Assembly (NCBI GenBank): GCA_902529365.1
Contig: CABZWK010000014.1
Span: forward strand, 1 to 43,774
Length of the DNA stretch: 43,774 bases
DNA from: an uncultured Balneola sp.
Lineage (GTDB): Bacteria > Bacteroidota > Rhodothermia > Balneolales > Balneolaceae
Reading direction: 5' to 3'
Shown here: in pieces, positions 16,641-25,479 of the stretch
Layout of the letters: each line of letters starts with the position of its first letter
Position numbering within the stretch: the first letter of the stretch is position 1
Translations under genes and position numbers: made by a program
The notes under the pieces: model-generated
What the model saw: only the letters and a program-made list of their open reading frames with translations
The model's database searches: none
What the model was told of the DNA's origin: nothing

Positions 16641-18122
16641 TTACGAGGTTTTACCAATGCTGTTCAATAGCTGTAGCGGTACGATTAAGATCATCGATAA
16701 AACAAATAACAATAGGCCCACCATTTCAGCAGACCATCCAACCATGATTTGAACAAGGTCCGCACTCCAAACAGCACCAGATGCAATGAGCATAGTTCCA
16801 AATGCACGTACTAGTCCAAAGGGGACTTGCATGGCTTGCTGTGCAACCTTATAGAGAACAACTGCCATGGTTCCATAGCTAAGCACGGTGGCGATAGCCG
16901 CTCCAGTCATACCTAACACAGGAATAAGTGCAACATTCACTATAGCTGTGATTAACGCGCCCAATCCAGTGATTTGTGCCAATTTTTTGGTTTTCTCTTG
17001 AATAAATATACCCGCTGAGAAATTTACATACCAGCCTTGGAACCAATAGGCCAATAGCAGCCACGGTACAATACTTAGGCCCGACCAATACGCCTGATCG
17101 ATTAGAGTTGTGTTCAAAAAAGGAACTGGAATTGCAACAATTGACTCCACAAATAGGCCTACTCCTAAAAATACGGCAGCGGCGGCTACATTAAAATAAC
17201 GGAAGGCCTGACCAAAAATAATGGGTGCGTTAGGTTCGTCACTTTGTCTCATGAAAAAAGGCTGCCAAGCCATTCGATACATTTGCACGAGTAACAACAT
17301 AAAAACAGCCAACTTATAACAAGCATTATATACACCCACTATATGATCTGCACTCCACTCCAACCCATAGATAGCATAGATTTGTTCGCTGCTTAAACTT
17401 TTTAAAAAAAAGCGGTCCAGGGTTTCATTAACTACATGCGCTAAACCAGCGGGGATGAAAGGCCACCCAAATTCAACCATTTTTCGTAGCATATCACTGG
17501 ACCATGAACCTCTCCACAGTGATCTGGTCAGTCCAATTACTCCTAATAGCACAGCGGCAGATGCTAGAAAATTAGCCATAAATATTGCTTCAATCCCCCA
17601 ATCTAAAACCAAAATTAGATACCCATTTAACCCTACATTTATGGCCACATGTCCCAGTTTTAACCAGGCAAATGAATAGGCCCGCTTGGACAGTCTCAAT
17701 TCTGCAAAAGGGACAATGGCTAATGCATCAACCAGAAGAATACCTATCATTAGCAGGTAGGTACGGCCCTCACCCGAAGCATTGGGTGGTAGTGAGAGCA
17801 AACCAGAAAGTGGGTCCTGAAAAAGTAAGAGTATAAGGCTTATTAACAGACCAATGGCTAATAAAGCTCGCTGTATAGTGGAAAATAAATGAGCAACTTG
17901 TTCACGATCTTTACCGTAGCGAAGGTAGGAGGATTCCATTCCAAAAGTAAAAAGTACCTGAAGTAACCCAATGGCAGCATAAACAAGACCCACTACGCCG
18001 TATGCATCAGGATTGAATAGCCCTGTATGAAAAGGTACCAATAAATAATTGACAAATCGGGCAATAACACTACTAATGCCATATACCAATGTATCAGATA
18101 ATAAATGTTTAAGTGGTTTCAA
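16641..18122 (-). CDS. Polysaccharide flippase, MOP superfamily (Wzx-like)
   Basis: A 493-residue polytopic membrane protein with about 12-14 helices and the family N-terminus (LLSDTLVYGISSVIARFVNY). Such proteins flip lipid-linked sugars across the inner membrane for LPS, capsule or related glycans. The start is a TTG at 18122, seven bases after the aroQ stop. GGTAG precedes it, and no ATG lies before the conserved first helix, so the TTG is preferred. It is the third gene of HIT-aroQ-flippase. No glycosyltransferases are adjacent, so the glycan handled is unknown; lipid II or a lone polysaccharide are possible. Confidence 0.85.
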   Translation of the reverse strand: MKPLKHLLSDTLVYGISSVIARFVNYLLVPFHTGLFNPDAYGVVGLVYAAIGLLQVLFTFGMESSYLRYGKDREQVAHLFSTIQRALLAIGLLISLILLLFQDPLSGLLSLPPNASGEGRTYLLMIGILLVDALAIVPFAELRLSKRAYSFAWLKLGHVAINVGLNGYLILVLDWGIEAIFMANFLASAAVLLGVIGLTRSLWRGSWSSDMLRKMVEFGWPFIPAGLAHVVNETLDRFFLKSLSSEQIYAIYGLEWSADHIVGVYNACYKLAVFMLLLVQMYRMAWQPFFMRQSDEPNAPIIFGQAFRYFNVAAAAVFLGVGLFVESIVAIPVPFLNTTLIDQAYWSGLSIVPWLLLAYWFQGWYVNFSAGIFIQEKTKKLAQITGLGALITAIVNVALIPVLGMTGAAIATVLSYGTMAVVLYKVAQQAMQVPFGLVRAFGTMLIASGAVWSADLVQIMVGWSAEMVGLLLFVLSMILIVPLQLLNSIGKTS

Positions 18123-18129
18123 CTCTACC

Positions 18130-18561
18130 TTATTTAGCGTAGATACCTTCTATCGCTCGTATTCCTAACAAGTAACTGTCGGCCCCGAAGCCTGTAATTA
18201 TTCCATTCATAACCGCGCCCGTTACCGAATGTTCACGAAATTTTTCTCGGGCATGAATATTAGAAAGATGTACTTCAACCTTGGGTATGGAAATCGGATC
18301 TAAGGCATCTCTTAAAGCTACCGATGTGTGTGTATAACCACCTAAGTTTACCACTAGCCCCTCAGTACCATCGGTGAGTACTTCTTGAATTCGATTGATC
18401 AAATCACCTTCTACATTTGACTGAAAAAAATTAATGGAATGTTTTGTAAAAGATGCCTGGATATATGTATTCAATTGATCTAAGGTCATTGAACCATAGG
18501 TATCCGGATCTCGAGTGCCTAAGAGATTTAGATTTGGTCCGTGGATAATAAGAAGCTTCAT
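18130..18561 (-). CDS. aroQ: 3-dehydroquinate dehydratase, type II
   Basis: Third step of the shikimate pathway, dehydrating 3-dehydroquinate. Length of 143 residues is typical for the dodecameric type II enzyme. The N-terminal GPNLNLLGTRDPDTYG contains Arg17 and the catalytic Tyr22. NLGGYTHTSVALRDAL and VEVHLSNIHARE carry the substrate-binding residues. Its ATG overlaps the stop of the upstream HIT gene by four bases (18558-18561) and the flippase starts seven bases after its stop, so all three are coupled. aroC, a later step of the same pathway, is in this window at 31300. Confidence 0.96.
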   Translation of the reverse strand: MKLLIIHGPNLNLLGTRDPDTYGSMTLDQLNTYIQASFTKHSINFFQSNVEGDLINRIQEVLTDGTEGLVVNLGGYTHTSVALRDALDPISIPKVEVHLSNIHAREKFREHSVTGAVMNGIITGFGADSYLLGIRAIEGIYAK

Positions 18562-18956
18562 TGATGTAGATGTTTAGCAATATGTTCGGCAATATGACGC
18601 ATTTCGTCACTCTTGAGTTCAATAGAACGTCCCAAACGGAAAGGGCCTCCCTCAGCGTACATAGGAATCAAATGAACATGGGCGTGAGGCACTTCAAGTC
18701 CTTCTACCGTCATACCCACTCGAATGGGTTTAAGCACCTGATCCATGGCCTTAGCAACCTTCTTAGCAAATTCCATAAGTCCCAGATACGTGTGATTATC
18801 CAAATCGAACACATAATCTACCTCATTTTTTGGAACAACTAGAGTATGACCTTTAGATACCGGTCGTATATCTAAAAACGCAAAGTAATTGGAGCTTTCT
18901 GCAACCTTATGGCAGGGTATTTCACCTGCTATGATTTTACTAAAAATACTAGCCAT
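18558..18956 (-). CDS. HIT (histidine triad) family nucleotide-binding protein
   Basis: A 132-residue HIT protein. The histidine triad is HAHVHLIP (91-98; His91, His93, His95). N-terminal IFSKIIAGEIPCHKV and the GHTLVVPK strand fit the HINT branch, which hydrolyses AMP-linked phosphoramidates such as aminoacyl-AMP adducts. It is the first gene of the aroQ/flippase unit. The 208 bp between it and the tRNA-Lys gene should hold its promoter, but I see no consensus element on this strand. Confidence 0.93.
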   Translation of the reverse strand: MASIFSKIIAGEIPCHKVAESSNYFAFLDIRPVSKGHTLVVPKNEVDYVFDLDNHTYLGLMEFAKKVAKAMDQVLKPIRVGMTVEGLEVPHAHVHLIPMYAEGGPFRLGRSIELKSDEMRHIAEHIAKHLHQ

Positions 18957-19119
18957 TTATTTGAACCTAATCATCGGATTCTTACAATTTATACCTTCCA
19001 ATAGTACGGTATTTCAAGCACTTAGAAAAAAAAATCACCAACTATATTGACCCTTAATCCTAGCTTAGTTACTTCACCCAATGTAGGTGTATAAATTATT
19101 ACACTCTTTTTTCCTTTTT

Positions 19120-19152
19120 TTTGAAAAAAAGCTTTAAAAGGTCGTATATTTG
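19120..19152 (+). promoter_or_regulatory. Bacteroidetes-type promoter of tRNA-Lys
   Basis: TTTG at 19120-19123, a 21-bp spacer and TATATTTG at 19145-19152 match the TTTG / TAnnTTTG consensus of the Bacteroidetes primary sigma factor exactly. Transcription would start about 6-8 bp before the mature tRNA 5' end at 19165. This is the best promoter in the window and helps place the organism. Confidence 0.85.
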
Positions 19153-19164
19153 GAATCTGTGTTT

Positions 19165-19237
19165 GAACCGGTAGCTCAGTTGGTAGAGCAACTGCCTTTT
19201 AAGCCGTGGGTCGTGGGTTCGAGTCCCACCCGGTTCA
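19165..19237 (+). tRNA. tRNA-Lys (anticodon UUU)
   Basis: Full cloverleaf: acceptor GAACCGG (19165-19171) pairs perfectly with CCGGTTC (19230-19236), discriminator A at 19237. The D arm has GCTC/GAGC stems, and the T arm GTGGG-TTCGAGT-CCCAC is perfect. The anticodon loop is CTTTTAA with TTT at 19198-19200 after the conserved U33. CCA is not encoded. The anticodon stem ACTGC/GCCGT contains a U-C mismatch at its middle pair (19193 with 19205). Identity as Lys is otherwise clear. Confidence 0.97.
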
Positions 19238-19350
19238 CTTTTATTTGTTCTAGGATATTCGAAAGTATTTAATGAAACGATACTTCGAAAACAGTAATTG
19301 CATTAAATGCATTGCTGAATTTCACAAAACAAATTGACTCTCTCTTGACC

Positions 19351-19385
19351 AACCCCGTTCGCTTGAAACCGGACGGGGTTTTTTT
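19351..19385 (+). terminator. Rho-independent terminator after tRNA-Lys
   Basis: AACCCCGT (19351-19358) pairs with ACGGGGTT (19373-19380) over a 14-nt loop, followed by a T-run to 19385. It ends the tRNA transcript about 115 bp after the mature 3' end and precedes the septum-formation gene. Confidence 0.9.
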
Positions 19386-19443
19386 ATGTGTTTAAACCAT
19401 AAAATGATGTATTTTGTTCGATGAATCATCATCATATTACCAT

Positions 19444-19749
19444 ATGAATATCGAACTTTTTAATCCACTGAGATGGAATAAAAAAATTCTGCTAGGCCTT
19501 TTGGGGCTGGCTTTAGTGATTTGGTTTTTATTTATCGATGTCTACAGCCTTAAAACACGCTGGGATTTAAGTCAGCAAAAAAAAGAACTCATACAAAAAA
19601 CTGAAGAGCTAAAAAACGAATCTAAAACTTTGGAGCAGGACATTCAAAAGCTTGAAAACAACCCTGATCTTATTGAAAAAATTGCTCGAGAAGAATATGG
19701 GATGAAGAAACCAGGGGAAAAGGTGTACAAAATTAAAAAAGAAGAGTAA
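19444..19749 (+). CDS. Septum formation initiator family protein (DivIC/FtsB-like)
   Basis: A small bitopic membrane protein of 101 residues. A short cytoplasmic N-terminus is followed by one membrane helix (ILLGLLGLALVIWFLFI) and a periplasmic coiled coil rich in K, E and L. The C-terminal motif LIEKIAREEYGMKKPGE is the DivIC/FtsB signature. It should join the FtsL/FtsQ divisome subcomplex. I chose the ATG at 19444; an in-frame TTG at 19414 would add ten residues that look unlike the family. The ROK gene starts 21 bp after its stop. Confidence 0.88.
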   Translation: MNIELFNPLRWNKKILLGLLGLALVIWFLFIDVYSLKTRWDLSQQKKELIQKTEELKNESKTLEQDIQKLENNPDLIEKIAREEYGMKKPGEKVYKIKKEE

Positions 19750-19770
19750 TCATTCGTAGAAATTGCACTT

Positions 19771-20715
19771 ATGAAAGCTATAGCAATTGACCTAGGTGGA
19801 ACCAATATTAAAGCAGCCGTTGTAGATCAGGATCTCGGCATCATAGAACAAAGCTCAACTTCAACACATGCTGAGTTAGGTAAAGAACACCTGCTCGATC
19901 GTATTACTGGGGTCGTATTAGAACTATCCAAAAAATATGAGGTAGTCGGTATAGGTATGGGGCTCCCTGGGATGGTTAGCTTGGATCAAACCACCGTTCA
20001 TTACCCCCCAAATCTGCCTTTTTTGGATGGCGTCAATGTGGCTGAGGAAGTTAATTCCCGGACACAATTACCTTGTAAAATTGAAAATGATGCAAATATT
20101 GCTGCCCTTGGCTCCCTACACTTTGGTACCGGTAAAGGCCACGATAATTTCATTATTCTTACTCTTGGTACGGGAGTAGGCGGCGGAATCATCATTAACC
20201 GACAACTTTTCAAAGGTTCTAAAGGTATGGCAGGCGAATTAGGTCATATTATCTTGGATTATCATGGACCTCTTTCAAACAGTGTTACACGAGGCACCAT
20301 TGAAGCCTACCTCGGGCAGCGCTTTTTAAGTCGTTTTGCTATGGATATGATTACCCAACACCCAAATAATTCACTCTATCAGAAATTTAGCAAAGATTTT
20401 GACAAACTTGAGCCGGTTGATTTAACCCAGGCCGCCAATTCGGGCAACGATCTTGCCATCGAAATCCTAGCGAAAGCTGGTCAACGACTTGGATATGCCA
20501 TCATCAATTATACCCACATGATGGATATTAGAACCTATGTACTTAGTGGTGGAGTTTCTAAGGCTGGCAAATGGCTATTTCAACCCGCAAGAGACATTGT
20601 TAAAAAGCATATGATGCCCCCATTTCAAAAGGGCTTTAAGATTATTTACGAAGATTTGGGTAATGATAGCTCATTACTTGGGGCTGCTGGATTAGCCTTT
20701 GATTCGTTTGGTTAA
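19771..20715 (+). CDS. ROK family protein (sugar kinase-like), zinc cysteines replaced
   Basis: A 314-residue ROK protein without a DNA-binding domain, so a kinase-type rather than repressor-type member. The phosphate-binding DLGGTNIK is at 7-14, the catalytic Asp107 lies in ENDAN, and the adenosine-side glycine loop is TLGTGVGGGI (131-140). GELGH (155-159) keeps the His that normally binds zinc. The following zinc motif, usually CxCGxxGCxE, reads S-N-S-V-T-R-G-T-I-E (169-178), so all three Cys are lost while the flanking GPL and EAY are kept. Glucose or another hexose is the usual substrate; here it is uncertain. Likely co-transcribed with the upstream divisome gene. Confidence 0.88.
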   Translation: MKAIAIDLGGTNIKAAVVDQDLGIIEQSSTSTHAELGKEHLLDRITGVVLELSKKYEVVGIGMGLPGMVSLDQTTVHYPPNLPFLDGVNVAEEVNSRTQLPCKIENDANIAALGSLHFGTGKGHDNFIILTLGTGVGGGIIINRQLFKGSKGMAGELGHIILDYHGPLSNSVTRGTIEAYLGQRFLSRFAMDMITQHPNNSLYQKFSKDFDKLEPVDLTQAANSGNDLAIEILAKAGQRLGYAIINYTHMMDIRTYVLSGGVSKAGKWLFQPARDIVKKHMMPPFQKGFKIIYEDLGNDSSLLGAAGLAFDSFG

Positions 20716-20792
20716 TTTTACGCTAATGGGGCGTTATAGCGTAGCTTTTCTTCGGGCTCAAGTACCCCAAAATATCTCTGAGATTAATTACT

Positions 20793-20797
20793 AGGAG
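20793..20797 (+). promoter_or_regulatory. Shine-Dalgarno that fixes the GTG start of lptD
   Basis: AGGAG at 20793-20797 is followed by CCAC (plus one base) and GTG at 20802. No ATG lies before the signal peptide, so this site decides the start. Confidence 0.7.
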
Positions 20798-20801
20798 CCA
20801 C

Positions 20802-23528
20802 GTGCAACTGTTTGTTAAGCGAAATAGAAATATTATTTGTGTACTCTTCGCATTCCTGTTACTAGGGATTCAAGATGGCTATGGCCAAATGCGAAATTTA
20901 GAGCGTCAGGATGATGGATCCACCTCTACATTCTCCAATACATTCACTGAATTAAATATGAGTACGTCCGAGGGATCTTTACAAGGAGGAAGCACCGAAA
21001 ATGCCGTAAAATTTCAAGCGAACGATTCACTGATTGTTCGATTAGGAGATGGCCGAAAAGCTTATTTATTTGGAATGGCAAAAATTGCTCATACCTCTGG
21101 GATATTGGTATCCGGGCAAATTACCATGAATTTAGACTCTACTACAGTAGAAGCTAGGGCTTTAGGCGTACAAGACAGTCTTGGAATGCCTGTGTTACGT
21201 ATGGGGGAGGACGAAATAAAAAGTACCCGAATTCTTTTTAACTATATAAGTAGTCGCGGAAAATTTGAAGATGCACAAATTAGCGTGAGCGATGGCCTAC
21301 TCATCGGGTCTAAAATTAAAAATGTAAATGAATCTGAAGTATTCATTCAGGATGGTATGTACTCGACTTGTCCACCAGATTATTTGTATTACTATTTAGA
21401 AGCCAAACAAATGAAAGTGGTAGATGAGGAAGAAATATTTTTTACCAATGCCCGACTCTACGTTCTAGACATTCCGTATCCATTTGTGTTGCCGTTCGGG
21501 TATGTCCCAGCACAAATGGATAAAAAACGCTCTGGCCTACTGACCCCGACCTATGTATTCGATGCCCAGGCTTCCAAAGGTATTGGTTTGCATAATTTGG
21601 GTTGGTTTCAATACATCAATGATTATATCACCACCACCCTAAGTGCGGATGTCTTTACTTCGGGTACGTACTATGCCAATAATTCCACACAGTATCGAGT
21701 TGGAGACCGATTTAATGGGGCTATTACCCTTGGATACTCCAGAGACCAAGGCTTGGAACCAACCGATCCAGATTTTAGCACCCAGATTAATAAGTCACTT
21801 GGAATCCAACATCGCCAAACTATTTCCCCCTATGCCAGTATTTCGGCTAATGTTAACTTGCGAACAGCGGACTTCTTTTCTCAAAACTCCTTCGATATTG
21901 AAGACCGTGCAAAGACCAGTTCTACCTCCAGAATAGCCTATAACTATCGTGACCCTGAAGGGTTATTTACCTTTAGCACCAACGCAAGTATGGTCCAGAA
22001 TTTTTTCAATAATTCGACCAGTTTAGACGGGCCTGGCTTTACCTTTTCGACCAAAACACTTAACCCATTCCAATCTGGATCAGGAAATAACCCAAAATGG
22101 TATGAGAGTATAACTCTACGATACAATAACAGCTTCGATAGTAATTTCGACTACAGCCCAAGCGATGCCGATAGTGCAACCATTGGTTTCTTAGATGCCT
22201 TTTTATCGCCAGACAAATACCGCGAAGCAACAGGGAATAATGATTACATACAGTTGGGTTTAAAACAAAGTGCCAATATAACAGTGGGTAAGATTTTAGA
22301 CTCTCCTTATATTAATACCTCGGTGGGTGTACAACTAAATGAATTTTGGTATCCCAGCTCCACTCTTAAGCGATTCGATGAGCAGACAGATCAAGTCATT
22401 GAGGAAAAAAATCAAGGATTTGTGGCAGGGCGTGACTTTTCAGGTTCGCTCAGTTTTTCTACCACATTATATGGTACATCTACCCGGAAAATTGGAAACT
22501 TTGAAGGACTACGGCATACCTTTCGTCCCTATATTAGTTTTGGGTACCGTCCCGATTTTAGCGACCCAAAATGGGGTTATTTCAAAGAGGTTATTTCCGA
22601 CACACTAGGAAATACACAGCGCTATAGTATTTTTGACAATGAAATCTACCGGGGGCCTTCAGCTGGAGAGCAGAGGGCTATGAGTATTAGTATTCAAAAT
22701 ATTCTTGAGACGAAGCTTATAAAAAGAGACACCACCGGGGAAGTTAGTGAGCGAAAAATTAAGCTTATTGATAATTTATCCTTAAATACATCCTATAATT
22801 TTGCAGCTGACAGCTTACAATTAAGTCCGCTTAGTGCTGCGCTCAGTTCCAGTAGCTTGAAAGGTGTACGCTTAAACGTTCGCGCCCGTTTTTCTTTTTA
22901 TCAAAGAGATTCACTTGGCAGATATTACGATCAACTATATCTAGGAACAGGTACTAAATTAGCTCAAATGGAAAGTTTCCGGTTTACCGCTAGTACCAGT
23001 TTTAGGGGAGGAGGAAACGGAATAGAGCCTATTACTCCCAAGTACCGAAGACAGTATGATCCTTTTGCACAAGGATATTTCAATCCGGTTGATGCAGCCT
23101 TTGGTGAGCAACCTGTTATTCCATTTAATTCTCCTTGGAGTTTCAACCTGAACCTCAGTTATTCGTGGAGATATAGGCACAACAAAGATCCACTAGAAAC
23201 GGCCACCCTTAATGCCCAAAGTATTAGCTTCAATTTAACCCCAAAATGGCGCTTCGGTACCACAATTGGCTATGATTTTATTCAAAAAGAGCTAACACCA
23301 TCCCAATTTAGGTTGAACCGAAACTTGGAGTGTTGGGATTTATCTTTTCAAATTAGTCCTTTTGGGGATTATCAGTACTATTTCTTTCGCCTAAGCGTAA
23401 ACAACTCACAAATTCAGTCCCTCTTCCAGAAATTACCAGTTCTCAAGAATTTAGAACGAAGCTCTTCACCTACAGGACGTTCTGGTCAATTGAGTAGGGG
23501 TGGATTTCCTGGCAGCACTAGTTTTTAA
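20802..23528 (+). CDS. LPS assembly outer-membrane protein LptD-like
   Basis: A 908-residue outer-membrane protein. The start is GTG, supported by a good AGGAG. The signal peptide is about residues 10-29 (ICVLFAFLLLGIQDGYG). An OstA-like beta-jellyroll with repeated strands follows (IKSTRILFNYISSRGKFED, LIGSKIKNV), including the conserved YSTCPPDYLYYY Cys and the VLPFGYVP segment before the barrel. The rest (about 260-890) consists of alternating aromatic beta-strands typical of a large barrel, with another conserved-looking Cys in NLECWDL near the end. LptD inserts lipopolysaccharide into the outer leaflet, so the cell makes LPS. It follows the ROK gene by 86 bp. Confidence 0.9.
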   Translation: MQLFVKRNRNIICVLFAFLLLGIQDGYGQMRNLERQDDGSTSTFSNTFTELNMSTSEGSLQGGSTENAVKFQANDSLIVRLGDGRKAYLFGMAKIAHTSGILVSGQITMNLDSTTVEARALGVQDSLGMPVLRMGEDEIKSTRILFNYISSRGKFEDAQISVSDGLLIGSKIKNVNESEVFIQDGMYSTCPPDYLYYYLEAKQMKVVDEEEIFFTNARLYVLDIPYPFVLPFGYVPAQMDKKRSGLLTPTYVFDAQASKGIGLHNLGWFQYINDYITTTLSADVFTSGTYYANNSTQYRVGDRFNGAITLGYSRDQGLEPTDPDFSTQINKSLGIQHRQTISPYASISANVNLRTADFFSQNSFDIEDRAKTSSTSRIAYNYRDPEGLFTFSTNASMVQNFFNNSTSLDGPGFTFSTKTLNPFQSGSGNNPKWYESITLRYNNSFDSNFDYSPSDADSATIGFLDAFLSPDKYREATGNNDYIQLGLKQSANITVGKILDSPYINTSVGVQLNEFWYPSSTLKRFDEQTDQVIEEKNQGFVAGRDFSGSLSFSTTLYGTSTRKIGNFEGLRHTFRPYISFGYRPDFSDPKWGYFKEVISDTLGNTQRYSIFDNEIYRGPSAGEQRAMSISIQNILETKLIKRDTTGEVSERKIKLIDNLSLNTSYNFAADSLQLSPLSAALSSSSLKGVRLNVRARFSFYQRDSLGRYYDQLYLGTGTKLAQMESFRFTASTSFRGGGNGIEPITPKYRRQYDPFAQGYFNPVDAAFGEQPVIPFNSPWSFNLNLSYSWRYRHNKDPLETATLNAQSISFNLTPKWRFGTTIGYDFIQKELTPSQFRLNRNLECWDLSFQISPFGDYQYYFFRLSVNNSQIQSLFQKLPVLKNLERSSSPTGRSGQLSRGGFPGSTSF

Positions 23529-23568
23529 TTCCTTTAAATAGGAAATCCTTCGTAAAGGATATAAGTAG

Positions 23569-24168
23569 CTACTTCTTGTTCATTTTGGCTAGATACTTTA
23601 CTACGTACTTGCCTATAACATCAAATTCTAGATTGACGCCATCCCCTTCTTTTTTGGTAGCTAGATTCGTGTGTTCCCAAGTGTAAGGAATAATTGCTAT
23701 CCGAAACGTATCAACCAGATCTTCCGCAACCGTTAGACTAATACCATCCACCGTAATACTACCTCGACCCACTATCATATCTTGGTATTCTTTATCGAGA
23801 GCAATATCTATGAGCCAGCCAGTCTCTTCGGGTGTAATCCGTACAATATTAGCAACAGTGTCTACGTGTCCTTGAACCAAATGTCCTTCTATGCCTTTTT
23901 GCAAGGTCATTGAGCGCTCTAAATTCACTAGCATATCTGTTTTCAGCTCAGAAATGGTAGTCTTTCTCAAGGTCTCTTCTATGCTTTGTACCGTGAAACT
24001 ATGGTCATCGAAGGCTACTACAGTGTGGCATGCGCCGTTAATGGAAATACTTTCGTCAATATGACAATTACCAGCAAACGAACACTCTATTTTGGTCTCT
24101 TGGCCTCCATTTGGGATGACATGAACAGCACTAACTCGTCCCATTTCTTCAATTATTCCAGTAAACAT
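23569..24168 (-). CDS. ribE: Riboflavin synthase, alpha subunit
   Basis: Final step of riboflavin synthesis, dismutating two 6,7-dimethyl-8-ribityllumazines. Length of 199 residues is normal. It contains the two homologous lumazine-binding repeats: the first starts MFTGIIEEMGRV, the second at about residue 98 with KGIEGHLVQGHVDTVA; DGISLTV is in repeat 2 and NGACHTV at the matching place in repeat 1. ribD lies upstream on the same strand with 93 bp between. It is convergent with lptD, only 40 bp apart. No FMN riboswitch consensus is visible upstream. Confidence 0.95.
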   Translation of the reverse strand: MFTGIIEEMGRVSAVHVIPNGGQETKIECSFAGNCHIDESISINGACHTVVAFDDHSFTVQSIEETLRKTTISELKTDMLVNLERSMTLQKGIEGHLVQGHVDTVANIVRITPEETGWLIDIALDKEYQDMIVGRGSITVDGISLTVAEDLVDTFRIAIIPYTWEHTNLATKKEGDGVNLEFDVIGKYVVKYLAKMNKK

Positions 24169-24261
24169 AGTTGTAATATTTAGTTGGTTTGATGATTTAT
24201 GTCCTGTTGGTACTCACCAAGTTGTACAGCTTTTGTGAAACATACCATATATATTGGAGAG

Positions 24262-25413
24262 TTAAATATATCCGGTTAAGAGCATATCATCACCTATTTG
24301 CTGCCATGAGACCTCTTTGAGTGTACATATGTCGCGCATTGCGAATATTCCTATATCCATTATGGATCGGGTCCCATTACCTAACAATTTAGGAGCTAGA
24401 AACAATTCCACCTTATCAACCAAACCTTCACGTAAAAGCGCCGAACCGAGCTGTTGACCTGCTTCTACCAAAATAGATTGTACCCCTATGCTACCAAGAG
24501 CTGAAATAGCTTCGCGCAAATCTACATGCCCCCCTTTATTAGACACCTGAATGACTTTTCCCCTAAAATAATTATGCTTCATAAGCTTGATCATTGGATC
24601 TACATCGTCCGAGGAAGCTTCTTTATTCCAAGTAATGATCGTTGTTTTTGATTCATATTTGTCAGAGAAAAGATGAAGTTCTCGAGGTAAAGTATAGGGA
24701 CCATCTAACACTACGCGCATAGGTTGACGGCCTCGTACATAACGAACTGTTAGTTCTGGGTTATCGGCCATGGCTGTTTGCCTACCGATCAAAACAGCAT
24801 CATAGTGAGAGCGCCACTCATGCACTTTCGTTCTAGCGGCTTTACCTGTTATCCATTGCGAATCTCCATCGGCAGCCGCCAAATATCCATCCACCGTTTG
24901 AGCCATTTTTAAAGTCATAAATGGCCGCCCAAACCGTTGAGCATGATTAAAAAACTCATTCATCTGTTCTGCCTCTTGCTTAAGTACGCCCAGATTAACC
25001 TCTATATCATGAGCTCGTAATTTTTCAATACCACTTCCATTAACTAATTGATTTGGATCTTTCTGCGCTATGACCACCCGCTTAATTGGTAAGGTAGCAA
25101 GTAAATCCGCACATGGTGGTGTTTTACCATGATGTGAACAAGGTTCCAAGGTAACATATACCGTTGCATCTTTTAACGCTTCGGCATCCTCGACTGACCG
25201 TATTGCTTCAACTTCGGCGTGCGCATTGCCATATTTTTTATGATATCCAGCGCCAATACGATGCCCATGTGCATCTACAATAACACATCCCACCAAAGGA
25301 TTGGGTGAAACTCTACCTCTTCCTTTTAGGGCTAAATCAAGTGCCTGTTGCATAAAAAAGGAATCTCTTTCTCGCGATTCTTCCTGCGATGGTATATTCC
25401 TTTTCTTTGTCAT
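24262..25413 (-). CDS. ribD: Bifunctional riboflavin deaminase/reductase
   Basis: Second and third steps of riboflavin synthesis. The N-terminal zinc deaminase has NAHAEVEAI (His65, Glu67) and PCSHHGKTPPC (Cys92, Cys101). The C-terminal NADPH reductase (about 165-380) begins MTLKMAQTVDGYLAAADG and has LIGRQTAMADNPELTVR. The total of 383 residues is typical. The ATG at 25413 gives a 20-residue polar leader; Met21 (25353) is an alternative closer to the usual family start. A terminator hairpin ends only about 10 bp before the first ATG, so expression may depend on readthrough or a start further in. Confidence 0.94.
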   Translation of the reverse strand: MTKKRNIPSQEESRERDSFFMQQALDLALKGRGRVSPNPLVGCVIVDAHGHRIGAGYHKKYGNAHAEVEAIRSVEDAEALKDATVYVTLEPCSHHGKTPPCADLLATLPIKRVVIAQKDPNQLVNGSGIEKLRAHDIEVNLGVLKQEAEQMNEFFNHAQRFGRPFMTLKMAQTVDGYLAAADGDSQWITGKAARTKVHEWRSHYDAVLIGRQTAMADNPELTVRYVRGRQPMRVVLDGPYTLPRELHLFSDKYESKTTIITWNKEASSDDVDPMIKLMKHNYFRGKVIQVSNKGGHVDLREAISALGSIGVQSILVEAGQQLGSALLREGLVDKVELFLAPKLLGNGTRSIMDIGIFAMRDICTLKEVSWQQIGDDMLLTGYI

Positions 25414-25423
25414 ATTGATTGGT

Positions 25424-25460
25424 AAAAAAAAGGGATGAAAACCTAGTCCTCATCCCTTTT
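25424..25460 (-). terminator. Terminator after ppiD-like gene, abutting ribD
   Basis: On the minus strand AAAAGGGATGA pairs perfectly with TCATCCCTTTT (11 bp) over an 11-nt loop, and the second arm runs into an unbroken T8 tract. It begins 19 bp after the ppiD-like stop. Only about 10 bases separate the T-run from the ribD ATG. Confidence 0.88.
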
Positions 25461-25479
25461 CATGAACATAATTCAAAAT

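Noticed and set aside
20720-20742. ACGCTA/TAGCGT hairpin between the ROK gene and lptD
   Set aside because: The stem is only 6 bp with an 11-nt loop and a broken T-run, too weak to call a terminator.
25414-25479. FMN riboswitch upstream of ribD
   Set aside because: None of the conserved RFN blocks are present, and the space is filled by the terminator of the previous gene. The ribE upstream region also lacks them.
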